14,709 bases of DNA from Setomelanomma holmii (lineage: Eukaryota > Ascomycota > Dothideomycetes > Pleosporales > Phaeosphaeriaceae), in NCBI GenBank assembly GCA_010015745.1, contig ML978424.1, positions 1-14,709 of the forward strand, read 5' to 3'. Position numbers and translations under genes: made by a program. The notes beneath the pieces were generated by a model. It searched no databases. It was not told the origin of the DNA and saw nothing but the letters and a program-made list of their open reading frames with translations. Positions 7,513 through 14,709 of this stretch are shown in pieces. Every line of letters starts with the position of its first letter. Position 1 is the first letter of the stretch.

Positions 7513-8245
7513 TGCAAAACGAGCCATCAGTAAGTGATCTGCACCGGACTGAAACGCCTCGCTCACCTGCGTCGGAGTGACTCGCCTCCGTCTCGCTTGA
7601 AGGACTTCCGGTCCAAGACCCTATACCCGCCAGGCTGTGTGATTGGTATTCGCTTGCGTTGTCATCTGAGTCGGCGTCTTGGTAGATCTGGCTTTCAGGC
7701 TCGCAAAGAGTAGTTGAAGAAGGAGGCACAGAGAAATTTGACTGTGTCGAAGTATTCTCCCGAGCCTCAAGACTCTCACCTCGCTTGTTTGAGAGAGAGC
7801 CAACCATGGTGAGACTTGAAGTAAGGTGAGGCAATCTGGAAACTGCACTTCTTGTCCACCACCAGCGTTCTTATACATCCATCTCAGCATTGGTCTTCGC
7901 TGGAAGATGATTGCTCATCTCTTCTGTGCTACAATGTATCGAGCTATCATTTCTCAAACTGCTCCATCCAGTTCCACGGAAGGAATAGACAAGGGTGTAC
8001 ACGTGCTGCATGAGCACAGTTTGGCAGATCTCATCCCCTTGCGGTGCTTCAATACCTAAGCGATGTGTCTCATATCTGCCATATCCCAATCGTGCCAGGT
8101 CGTCAGCAAAAAAATCGGCACACGGAACAGTCTTCGAGTGCTCGGATGCGAAAAAAGGTTCCGCCAGCAGCGTTGGCCCTGTCGTCTCAGCATCGCCTCG
8201 AGGCGAAATTACAGTCTGCACTCCCAAGAACTTGGTAGGCAACAT
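7490..8245 (-). pseudogene. Unrecognised 252-codon frame with one internal stop
   Basis: From ATG at 8245 to TGA at 7490-7492 one minus-strand frame is broken only by TAA at 7871-7873, which could be a former CAA. The first half (124 codons) has no clear motif. The second half is Ser/Glu/Asp-rich (ESQIYQDADSDDNASEYQS), like a disordered linker in a fungal regulatory protein. In another minus-strand frame, 7620-7405 is open for 72 codons and also looks protein-like (VSEAFQSGADHLLMARFALD then acidic), so a frameshift or splice between the two frames is possible. No family is recognised; this may be a decayed gene. Long overlapping ORFs on the plus strand leave the strand uncertain. Confidence 0.35.
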
Positions 8246-8778
8246 TTGACAAAGGTTAGCTTCAAGCCCCAGGTCATCTGTAGCATATCATCGGCAAATC
8301 AGGGCATACACGAGTCAGATCTCCAACTCTCGCCGAATGCCAGCAGGGCCGAGCCTCTTGGAAACTTGGGGTTCCCTGCTAGGAACCGGCAGCGCTGTGG
8401 CTGCCGACAGTGCCTAATCACCCGCCACGGACCGGTCGATTGCTTTTAGATCACCCGCATCCCAAGTCTACCTGTGTAAGTTTTGGCAAGACCTGATATC
8501 CGTCCTGGACCAACAATATGTACACGATGATAGTGCAGTTAGGTAGGCTGAAAATTTGAAGATGTGTCGCTGTGGCTACAGGATTAAGACCCACATAGAA
8601 CGTCAACCAGACACTTGAGGCTGCTGGGCGTGGTAGTTGGAACTCAGTGCTATCGACCTCATGCTCCCCGAAGAAGTGCGTGTTCTTCACGGACTATATC
8701 GGTGGCTTGATCTTGTAACGTGTTATTCTAGAACAATGATCGCCTCAACACTGAGAGTCTACGCGCGTCGCTTATACA
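8246..8778. other. No identifiable gene
   Basis: Contains a minus-strand ORF of 79 residues (8690-8451, starting MKNTHFFGEHEVD) with a hydrophobic middle, and plus-strand ORFs ending at 8449 and starting at 8637. None has a recognised motif or supporting context. Confidence 0.4.
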
Positions 8779-9439
8779 CTAGTATAGTAGAGTCAAGGCG
8801 CTTATTTCTGTGGCGGTATCCAGGGAGGCTCTGGCGGGACAAGGCGTGCACCGTTGGCAAGGCTGACCCTGCACCAGGTCGTGACTGTAAAGCAATATCC
8901 GCGAGGCCAGATAAGGAAGGAAGGGCATCTTACCCGCATTCCCGTACCCGGTCAACGCAATTGTTTGCTGCATGCCGATCAGCGACCTGTTCTAGGGGCG
9001 ATGATCGTCGTCGATAGACATGCAATACGTGTTGGTCATGTTGTGTTTCCGCGACCCCAACCTGCAGCTTCTGCACGTAAGGCGTTTCTCGATACGGCCA
9101 AATCAGCCCAACCCGGCCCCTTGCGATACTGCGGACCGTATACCATGAGGCCATATCGAGTCATGGCTACGTTTTGACCAGTGTGGATCATGTTGTGTAA
9201 CCTCTCGAAATTGGCAAGGCTGAGGCCGTGCTTAGGCTTGGATTGACTGGTATGTCACTGCTGTAGACGGATTGGTTGGCGGAGGTCAGTGCAGCTTGTG
9301 GCTTCGTGGTGAAGTAAGACATGGCTAATTCCGTAGCTAGAAATGTTAGGATGAAGACCCGAAAGAGACGATGTGGACTAAAGTTTCTCAACCTTACGTT
9401 CGAGGCGATTCGCCCGCGCAAATGCAAACTTCCACACAC
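8779..9439 (-). pseudogene. Possible UstYa/DUF3328-like oxidase remnant
   Basis: In one minus-strand frame (9439-8930, several stops) three features occur in the order of UstYa-family proteins, which cyclise or oxidise fungal peptides and usually carry one N-terminal membrane helix and two HxxHC metal-binding motifs. They are a hydrophobic stretch (LFRVFILTFLATELAMSYF), then HDQHVLHVYRR, then RHAANNCVDRVREC. Both HxxHC motifs would be degenerate (HDQHV; HAANNC). A GT-AG intron is possible at about 8932-8882 (GTAAGA...TTACAG), leading to a last exon ending at 8779. TGA at 9188-9190 and further stops break the frame. The match is by eye, partial, and may be chance. Confidence 0.25.
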
Positions 9440-10184
9440 CTCCGAATATCAAAATGCGAGTTAGCCCCTTTTGACGTGCATCAAGCATACAGTAGCCCAC
9501 AGGAGAGACGGATAGACAATTAGTGGGACTGGTGAGCCGGCTCCGCGAAGCGCCGGTATCTTGCTCCTGGGTAGACTCCTTTCGAGAGGTCTTACCCTGG
9601 TAGATATACCGCCAAGGGAACGTGGTAGACATCGGAGATCCGCGGTTCTGAGAGAAGCCAGGCGCTCTCTTCTACGTTCCTTCCATGCCGCGCAGGGTGG
9701 TAGGCGACAATCCGCTACCCAAAAGACAACGCGGGGCAGAGAATTCGCAGGGGCGATCCAGGACATCCGTTCAATCTCCCCCGCCTTGGTGAAATACCTT
9801 CGAATACCTTGCAAGTGTTTGCAGCGCATTACGTGCATCGAAAGCGGATAGCCTCACCCGCAAGACAAACAGCGATGACAGCGACGGATTCCCTCTGCGA
9901 GTATGCAGCTAAGTGAGAAATGAGGATATCCCCCCTTCGAGTGGATGACCTCCTAATACGAAAAGCTTGCAGTGGAGATGAGCAGCACCCTTACCTGCCT
10001 CGCGCATCTGCGATCCTATCTCGGCCATCCAAAATTGCAGCGGCCAACGGCGTCGCATGCATTGGACGAAAGGGCAGCTGTCGAACGTCAACGTTTTTCA
10101 CAGCGATATCGTTTCACATCAGGGCACTACGGTCCTCATTCTGGGTCATGATGGTGTAGCGGGCCATATTACTATTGGTTGCTA
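9440..10184. other. No identifiable gene
   Basis: Several overlapping ORFs of 60-125 codons occur on both strands (the longest 9838-9461, minus), but they are Arg/Ser/Pro-rich with no motif I recognise. I see nothing definite. Confidence 0.4.
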
Positions 10185-10403
10185 TCAGGACCCACCCAAG
10201 CCGTAGGCGCCAAACACTGCGCTGACGACGTTCACCGCCTTTGCCTTCGCGTGCAAGCGCGACCGAGAGCGATACTTCCGAGCAGCGTAGAACCACATCT
10301 GCAGCCAGATTAAAGTGATGGCAGTGATGTTTGACAATCTCACCGGCAGATCATAATCTCCTCCTACAGGACCGACAATTCGCTTGCAGAGGCCATGCCT
10401 TGG
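10185..10403 (-). pseudogene. Coding-like fragment with one membrane-type segment, unrecognised
   Basis: This open frame of 72 codons has no start codon at its head. It contains GPVGGDYDLPVRL, then a hydrophobic, aromatic-rich helix (ITAITLIWLQMWFYAARKY), then a basic stretch and VVSAVFGAYGLGG before two consecutive stops. The helix followed by Arg/Lys residues looks like a real membrane protein fragment. An upstream 3' splice-like sequence (...GTTGACC...CTGCAAG) could mark an exon start. I cannot name a family. Confidence 0.3.
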
Positions 10404-10512
10404 TCAACGCCGGTGAGACGGAAGGTCCTTTCTTTGAGATGTGGTACAAAAAATCAAGATTCCTGAGGTAGGCTCATTTGACACAGTGCGCGTGCACCAT
10501 GCAGATGGTGGA

Positions 10513-10788
10513 TCAGCTCACGAGATTGGTTCCCCTGCGTCTCGCATTATCATGCATAGTGGACGCGAGATACTAAGCGCCTGCGATGCCGGACAATTGG
10601 TTGACCATTTGTCCTGGTGCCTGCAGGGCAGTTTCGCAACTTTCCGGTGAATTTGGCTTCGTGGCTTCGACCTGCAGGTACCGTCCGTGTTTAGACACCT
10701 TGACGTGAGTATCGGAGTTAATCGATGCAAATGGCTGCGGAGAAGAATGCGAGGCACGGGCAGGTTCGAGCCAGGTTCGAGGCAGTGC
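10513..10788 (-). pseudogene. Coding-like fragment with one internal TAG, unrecognised
   Basis: The frame is open from 10788 to TAG at 10573-10575, then for another 19 codons to TGA at 10513-10515. Protein-like stretches are DTHVKVSKHGRYLQVEATK and MVNQLSGIAGA, then after the TAG YLASTMHDNARRRG. TAG could be a former CAG. No start codon or family is evident. Near its 5' end two copies of TCGAACCTG lie 11 bp apart (about 10757-10776). Confidence 0.3.
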
Positions 10789-10791
10789 TCA

Positions 10792-11196
10792 TATCTCACT
10801 TATGTCGCGAGAGGGTAGCGGAAAAGTCCAGCAGAAACGTTGTGTCTTTGAATGAAAGGTTGATTGGTCGTGATTTGTCGGCGGTTATACTGTAATGACA
10901 GAAAGGAAGCTGACAATTTGGAGACAGAGCTTATGTATTATGATGTATAGCTGAATTGTCAGGTGAACGGCGATGTCTCTCGGATGATTTTCGTTGTGGA
11001 ACAATACATTCGTGATGCCTTTAGAGAAGCTAAGGAAAATATGCGTATGCACTTCAGGGGTGAATATGTGATCTTCACGTGTGCGTGAAACTCGAGCTTA
11101 CCGGTCGGAGATATTTGTGATTTGGGCGCATTTCTTTAAGAGAAACAAGCGTTCGGAGACTCGGAACTGATCGTTGGTGAAGGCCCAAAGCACTAT
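10792..11196. other. AT-richer intergenic stretch without a gene
   Basis: No ORF of note on either strand; stops are frequent. The sequence between about 10850 and 11060 is richer in A and T than its surroundings. It could be the spacer between decayed genes. Confidence 0.5.
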
Positions 11197-11568
11197 CTAG
11201 CGTCTGTTAAGAACAATTGCATCAATGTCGCAGAAGAAAGCTCCTGGGTTCTGTGCAATAGCCTGCGTACATGTACAGCCGCACGATACAGATGTCCCCA
11301 TGCGAATATTCTGCGTGAACGCTGCTGGTGGCATATGCGCAAGCAAGTCGTATAGAGTAGCTGACGTAGACTGATTCTGCCGAGGCGGTGCTCCGAGTGT
11401 CCCCGGGTCGAGGATCGTACCGTGAAACGGACAAGCAGTATTTGGTGCAGCAGGACTCAGGCCGTTGGAAGCAAGTTGACAACCTTGGTCGAAGTATTTG
11501 ATCGAAAATTGGTCATCGTGGCCGTGACCGCGTGTAGAGACAGCCTCTGAATGATGCGTCGTTGCCAT
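11197..11568 (-). CDS. Hypothetical protein, 123 residues
   Basis: ATG at 11568 sits in a reasonable fungal start context (ATCATGGC); an earlier in-frame ATG at 11592 is also possible. The product starts MATTHHSEAVSTRGHGHDDQ, is rich in Ser, Thr, Ala and Pro, and has a Cys-rich patch (VSCGCTCTQA) near residues 95-104. No signal peptide, membrane segment or recognised domain is seen. CCTTTACTCAG just upstream resembles a 3' splice site, so this may be an internal exon of a longer gene. A second minus-strand frame is open for 86 codons across the same bases, which weakens the case. Confidence 0.3.
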   Translation of the reverse strand: MATTHHSEAVSTRGHGHDDQFSIKYFDQGCQLASNGLSPAAPNTACPFHGTILDPGTLGAPPRQNQSTSATLYDLLAHMPPAAFTQNIRMGTSVSCGCTCTQAIAQNPGAFFCDIDAIVLNRR

Positions 11569-11592
11569 GATTGCTCCTGAGTAAAGGTACAA

Positions 11593-13270
11593 CTTAATGA
11601 ATGGATCAAAACTCCTGGAACGGCCTAGATATATCTTATATGCTCGTTAGGAGGAAGAAACAGCTAGAAGATAGACCGTGTTACCTACGAAGATAGTCTT
11701 AACAGTATGTTCCTGCCGAATGGACGTCGACTTTTGTGCTCTCACACAACCGTCATTAGAAACAACAATAGTGTTGTCTTTATACGGGAACGGGACGACT
11801 GCACATGTTAAGCTTTTGTAGCTGGAGAAAAGCCAGCTGCTGGGCACAAGTCCCAAAGCCGCTGCGACGTATGCTCCATCAACACGTTCTTACACTCATG
11901 ACCGACAAAATAGGCTTGGTGATGGCGTGGAAGTGATTAATCGTCCATGACATGATGCTAGCGCCATGAACGGTTGGCTGTTCCTGGAATGTTGTGTAAC
12001 GCTATACGATAGATTCTACCGAAAGCAGATTTGAGGTCTGGTCAGCTGGATGGCCATTGCCTCTGATGACTGCACGGTCCTGATGCCTTCTCATCCGAGT
12101 GTCACTCGTTGTTGAATCGTTTTGTTGATTAGAGTTTGATGGAGTCTGAGCAGTACCGATCTACGCCTGACTATTGGGATCCGGGAGTGACGAACAACCC
12201 AGCACCATACTAGTCTCTCGTGGCGCTGACTCCAGGCACAAGGGCCAGGGGCCGGCGTAGACAGGAAGCACTCGTGAAACTTGTTCCAAAAAATTGGGCA
12301 GCTCGCTGATGTACAGTCGCATGACTCCAATATCGTGGATTAGCGCCGATTAAAGGTCGGCGCCTTATAGATCGCTAGCTCAATGCCTGGTGCACGTCAT
12401 GTCAGCTGTTCCTGAAATGTACCGGACCTGCGCCGGAGACAATTCCATGTACGAGGCCAACGGGAAGACACCGCCTTCCGTGATATGATGATTTCTTCGG
12501 TTTCCAAGGTCACGTGCAGAATTTATGTCCAGTGTGCCCTTCATGGCGATGTCTCCGGCCAAGTCTCGCATTTTCAAGTCGTCGTGTCTATCGACGATCA
12601 ATTGCACAGGTTGGAATATCTGTAGAGAATCCTGTGAACGACGAGGTTTTCAAGTAGGAGTTCGTAAACATACGCTTTAGCCGCAATCGAAAAGCTCGCA
12701 TGGCAAGGATGTCTCGACAGATGAGCTATTCAAGTGCGGTACAGGGGCCTGGGATCGGCATGTTACAGAGCGGGTTCACTCTGGTGTTAATTCCTCAATG
12801 ATGTTGGGGTGGCGCATGGGTATGCTGCCGCTGTACGTTCGGCTCAAGCCCAGTTTCAGGGTACGTGTACATAAGCGAAATGGACCGTGAAGTATCTGTC
12901 CCACTTGTCCATGATACGCAGTAGGCCATGCTCGACACATGGCACCATTGAGATGACAAAGCTTGATTATCGGCAAACGACCTGGTGGTAATCGCTTTGT
13001 TGAGATTGAAGTCAGGTCAGCGGCACCTTGAAAGGCAACACTGAATCATCAGTGTTTCCTGCGTAAGCGACGTAACAACAGCGGGGAAGTGGCCGCAGAT
13101 GTCGCCACATGAAGCAGGAAGTTCTGGCGCGCATTTAGCAGTACCGTCGGCGACCTGCGGGCTAATCATTGCCTGCTCGCAAGTAATTTGCCCCTTGGGA
13201 GCAATGCAACAATTTGGGTTTTTGGAGGAGGTCATATGACCCTTTGTGTCCTGATGCGGGCTTGGGTGCT
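11593..13270. other. No identifiable gene; scattered short ORFs
   Basis: Minus-strand ORFs of 66-79 codons occur at 11856-11647, 12330-12091, 12607-12380, 12976-12776 and 13235-13017. The one at 13235-13017 has nine Cys but no zinc-cluster spacing. None matches a family I know. The only clear structure is the sequence at 12783-12813 shared with the transposon leader (separate entry). Confidence 0.4.
12783..12813. repeat. Short copy of transposon-leader sequence
   Basis: ATGATGTTGGGGTGGC at 12798-12813 is identical to 3018-3033, inside the pogo-like element's 5' leader. Upstream, GGTGTTAATT (12783-12792) matches GGTGTTGATT (3001-3010) at 9 of 10 positions with nearly the same spacing. This may be a remnant of a related element. 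Confidence 0.4.
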
Positions 13271-13726
13271 TCAGGGTCCAGCAAACCCGTCGTTTCCAGA
13301 GATACGCAATACCATTGACCGGGGTAACAAGACGCCCCTACACTCACGCAGTGTTCCTGTGTCGGATCCATTTACGCGTGGGGGTAGCGAGCGGTCGTTT
13401 GGTTGGCTGACCATGTATGTAGCTTTGAATATGCTGCATAGGGGAACGTTTGCGCACCCCACTTTGGTGTGTACGTTGGCCTCATCCTTGGTACGAGTTG
13501 GAGTCGGCTCGAACTCGAAGGCGTAATTCGAGGTCGACAAAAGCCCGTGGCTTAATAGTGCCAGCTCAGGGTCGCCCCTGTACCCATGTGAGCATATCTC
13601 TCTTACTGCATCACACAAATATCTGAGTGTAACAAACGCGCCTTGCTCAAGACCTCGCCAATCTGTGTGCTTCAGAGATTGCTGGTCAGGGATGAGTCCT
13701 CGTGGGATGAGCCGGTAACTCGGCAT
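13271..13726 (-). CDS. Unrecognised 151-residue ORF
   Basis: ATG at 13726, stop at 13271-13273. The composition is mixed and protein-like (GAFVTLRYLCDAVREICSHG), with no recognised domain, signal peptide or membrane helix. The same frame continues downstream with several stops to 12776. A second minus-strand frame (around 13470-13162) is also nearly open. It may be a decayed gene or a chance ORF; there is no family evidence. Confidence 0.25.
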   Translation of the reverse strand: MPSYRLIPRGLIPDQQSLKHTDWRGLEQGAFVTLRYLCDAVREICSHGYRGDPELALLSHGLLSTSNYAFEFEPTPTRTKDEANVHTKVGCANVPLCSIFKATYMVSQPNDRSLPPRVNGSDTGTLRECRGVLLPRSMVLRISGNDGFAGP

Positions 13727-13869
13727 TGGTGGCGTTTCGAAGGGTGGTCAGCAGAACAGTCGGTGAGCATCATAGTCGGAGAGGTTACAGTGCTTAGCGA
13801 TTGCGCCTTCCGCAGTTGCGCTACAGTTTGCGCCACACGGCGGACAGGGATCATGATGCCCCGCTTCAC

Positions 13870-14527
13870 AGATTCGACCTAGCGTCAGCCTGTCAGCACA
13901 CGTGCAATAAGCAGCCAGAACACAGCTTTAGCTTGTCACTTTGTGGGTGCACACAACCTAATGGATCGTAGGTGCACTAACTTACATTCAGCTAAAGTGC
14001 GTGCACGAGAACCGATATAATCTCTACATTGCAGGTATAAGTTCTAGAATCCTGTTCACGGAACAAAAGACAAGACATCGTCATCTTAGTGCCGGTGACC
14101 TCTACATATTGTGTGGTTTTCTTCGTACCATTCACATGTCAATCCTCTACCTTACGTATACATTAAATGACCATGTTTTACAGACAAAGACAGCCGCTAA
14201 TTAGCGGAAGAAAGACTTAGTACAATTAGGCAGCAGCCAAGGAAGTGGAACAACGACCCCGCACTCTTTGATTAACCCCTCCTAGAACCACTTCTTCTTG
14301 CTGTGACAGTTGATCGCGACAGCATCTTTAGTTGCAGGATCTTTTGTTAGACTAGCAGCTTCAGCGTTGAGATATGAGGGACGAAGAGTCGTTTACAGTA
14401 TGTTTACACCTCGGCTGTGATTATCTAAAGTTGGCTGATTGTATGAGTAGAGAGTACGGACTTGTCAGGGAACGATAGCAGCGAAACTAAGATTATGAAC
14501 TGTAGGAAGTACGATACTACGGGATAA
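13870..14527. other. AT-richer intergenic stretch
   Basis: No supported gene. One 67-codon forward ORF (14001-14204) has no motif. A perfect 14-bp palindrome lies at 14194-14207. A minus-strand frame entering from the right edge through the 69-bp repeat stays open down to TAG at 14425-14427. Confidence 0.5.
14194..14207. promoter_or_regulatory. Perfect palindrome with CCG-N8-CGG layout
   Basis: CCGCTAATTAGCGG is a 14-bp perfect inverted repeat. Paired CGG half-sites are the typical target of fungal Zn2Cys6 regulators, but no promoter can be assigned and a single palindrome of this size can occur by chance. Confidence 0.2.
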
Positions 14528-14707
14528 TTATAATGCTTCGCTGCTAACGCTTGGTGTGTCTGGTGGTATAGCGTGTAAGTGCAGCTGCAAAGACTGCGTT
14601 GCGAGGCTGCTGCTAACGCTTGGTGTGTCTGGTGGTGTAGTTTGTAGGTGCAGCTGCAAAGACTGCGTTCCGAGGCTGCTGCTAACGCTTGGTGTGTCTG
14701 GTGGTGT
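14528..14707 (-). CDS. Possible C-terminal end of a repeat protein (23-residue units), partial
   Basis: Sixty codons are open from the right edge to TAA at 14528-14530. Two full 23-residue units begin with TPPDTPSVSSS and end LQLHL; a third partial unit closes with SEAL. Ser/Thr/Pro-rich tandem repeats of this kind occur in fungal cell-wall or secreted proteins. Other frames are also open through the repeat, so coding status and strand are unproven. Confidence 0.3.
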   Translation of the reverse strand, partial: TPPDTPSVSSSLGTQSLQLHLQTTPPDTPSVSSSLATQSLQLHLHAIPPDTPSVSSEAL

Positions 14708-14709
14708 AG
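14541..14709. repeat. 69-bp tandem repeat, at least 2.4 copies, running off the right edge
   Basis: Copies start at 14541, 14610 and 14679 (CTGCTAACGCTTGGTGTGTC...). Copies 1 and 2 differ at only a few positions. The period is 23 codons. On the minus strand the frame ending at TAA 14528-14530 encodes 23-residue units rich in Ser, Thr and Pro (PPDTPSVSSS), and a second minus-strand frame is open to 14425. On the plus strand another frame reads a Cys-rich unit (CKCSCKDC). It may be the C-terminal repeat region of a protein encoded mostly beyond the edge, or a non-coding minisatellite. Confidence 0.9.

Noticed and set aside
9028..9198. Imperfect repeat of about 18 bp (GTGTGGATCATGTTGTGT and GTGTTGGTCATGTTGTGT), 150 bp apart
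   Set aside because: Short and imperfect, with no extension; compatible with chance.
10760..10785. GGTTCGAGCC resembling a tRNA B box
   Set aside because: No A box, no acceptor stem and no cloverleaf around it; it is a local repeat of TCGAACCTG read on the other strand.
13017..13235. Nine-Cys minus-strand ORF considered as a Zn2Cys6 regulator
   Set aside because: The Cys spacing does not fit CX2CX6C-type clusters and no basic region follows.

Overview
The window looks like a piece of a filamentous ascomycete genome, probably a Dothideomycete (class inferred from element types). Evidence: a Tad1-type LINE ORF1 of the 'EKA-like' kind, a fungal pogo/Fot1-type transposase, and a fungal CorA-like membrane protein gene split by 49-81 bp GT-AG introns with CTRAY-like branch sites. 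I see no bacterial gene organisation, rRNA, tRNA or CRISPR array. No gene in the window can be called intact with confidence: it reads as a repeat-rich, decaying accessory region.

Layout. Bases 1-1685 (minus strand) are the 5' part of a LINE: ORF1 (297-1685, three in-frame TAG codons) and the first 38 codons of the ORF2 endonuclease running off the left edge. Bases 1767-3139 (minus) are the 5' part of a pogo-like DNA transposon. Its transposase frame is unbroken except for two stop codons, lacks the first catalytic Asp, and stops short of the usual C-terminus just where the LINE begins, as expected for a LINE nested in an older element. Bases 3231-6326 (plus) hold a multi-exon CorA-like gene with nonsense codons, two frameshifts and a roughly 309 bp in-phase insertion; its splice sites still look good, so the decay seems recent.

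Bases 6330-14500 contain only weak or unrecognised coding signals, mostly on the minus strand: a 252-codon frame with one stop (7490-8245), a possible UstYa/DUF3328-like remnant (8779-9439), two short relic-like frames (10185-10403, 10513-10788), a 124-codon ORF (11197-11568) and a 152-codon ORF (13271-13726). Simple repeats include a 9-bp array near 6.4 kb and a 69-bp tandem repeat entering from the right edge (14541-14709) that is open in several frames.

How it fits together: many nonsense codons in the mobile elements, and one in the CorA gene, are TAG/TAA codons that a C-to-T change of CAG/CAA would give. That is the pattern of repeat-induced point mutation (RIP) or cytosine deamination, so the gene may have been damaged alongside its transposon neighbours. 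I found no convincing new functional system. The most useful observations are the CorA-like pseudogene with its insertion, the nested elements, the 69-bp coding-phase repeat and a short sequence shared between 3.0 kb and 12.8 kb.
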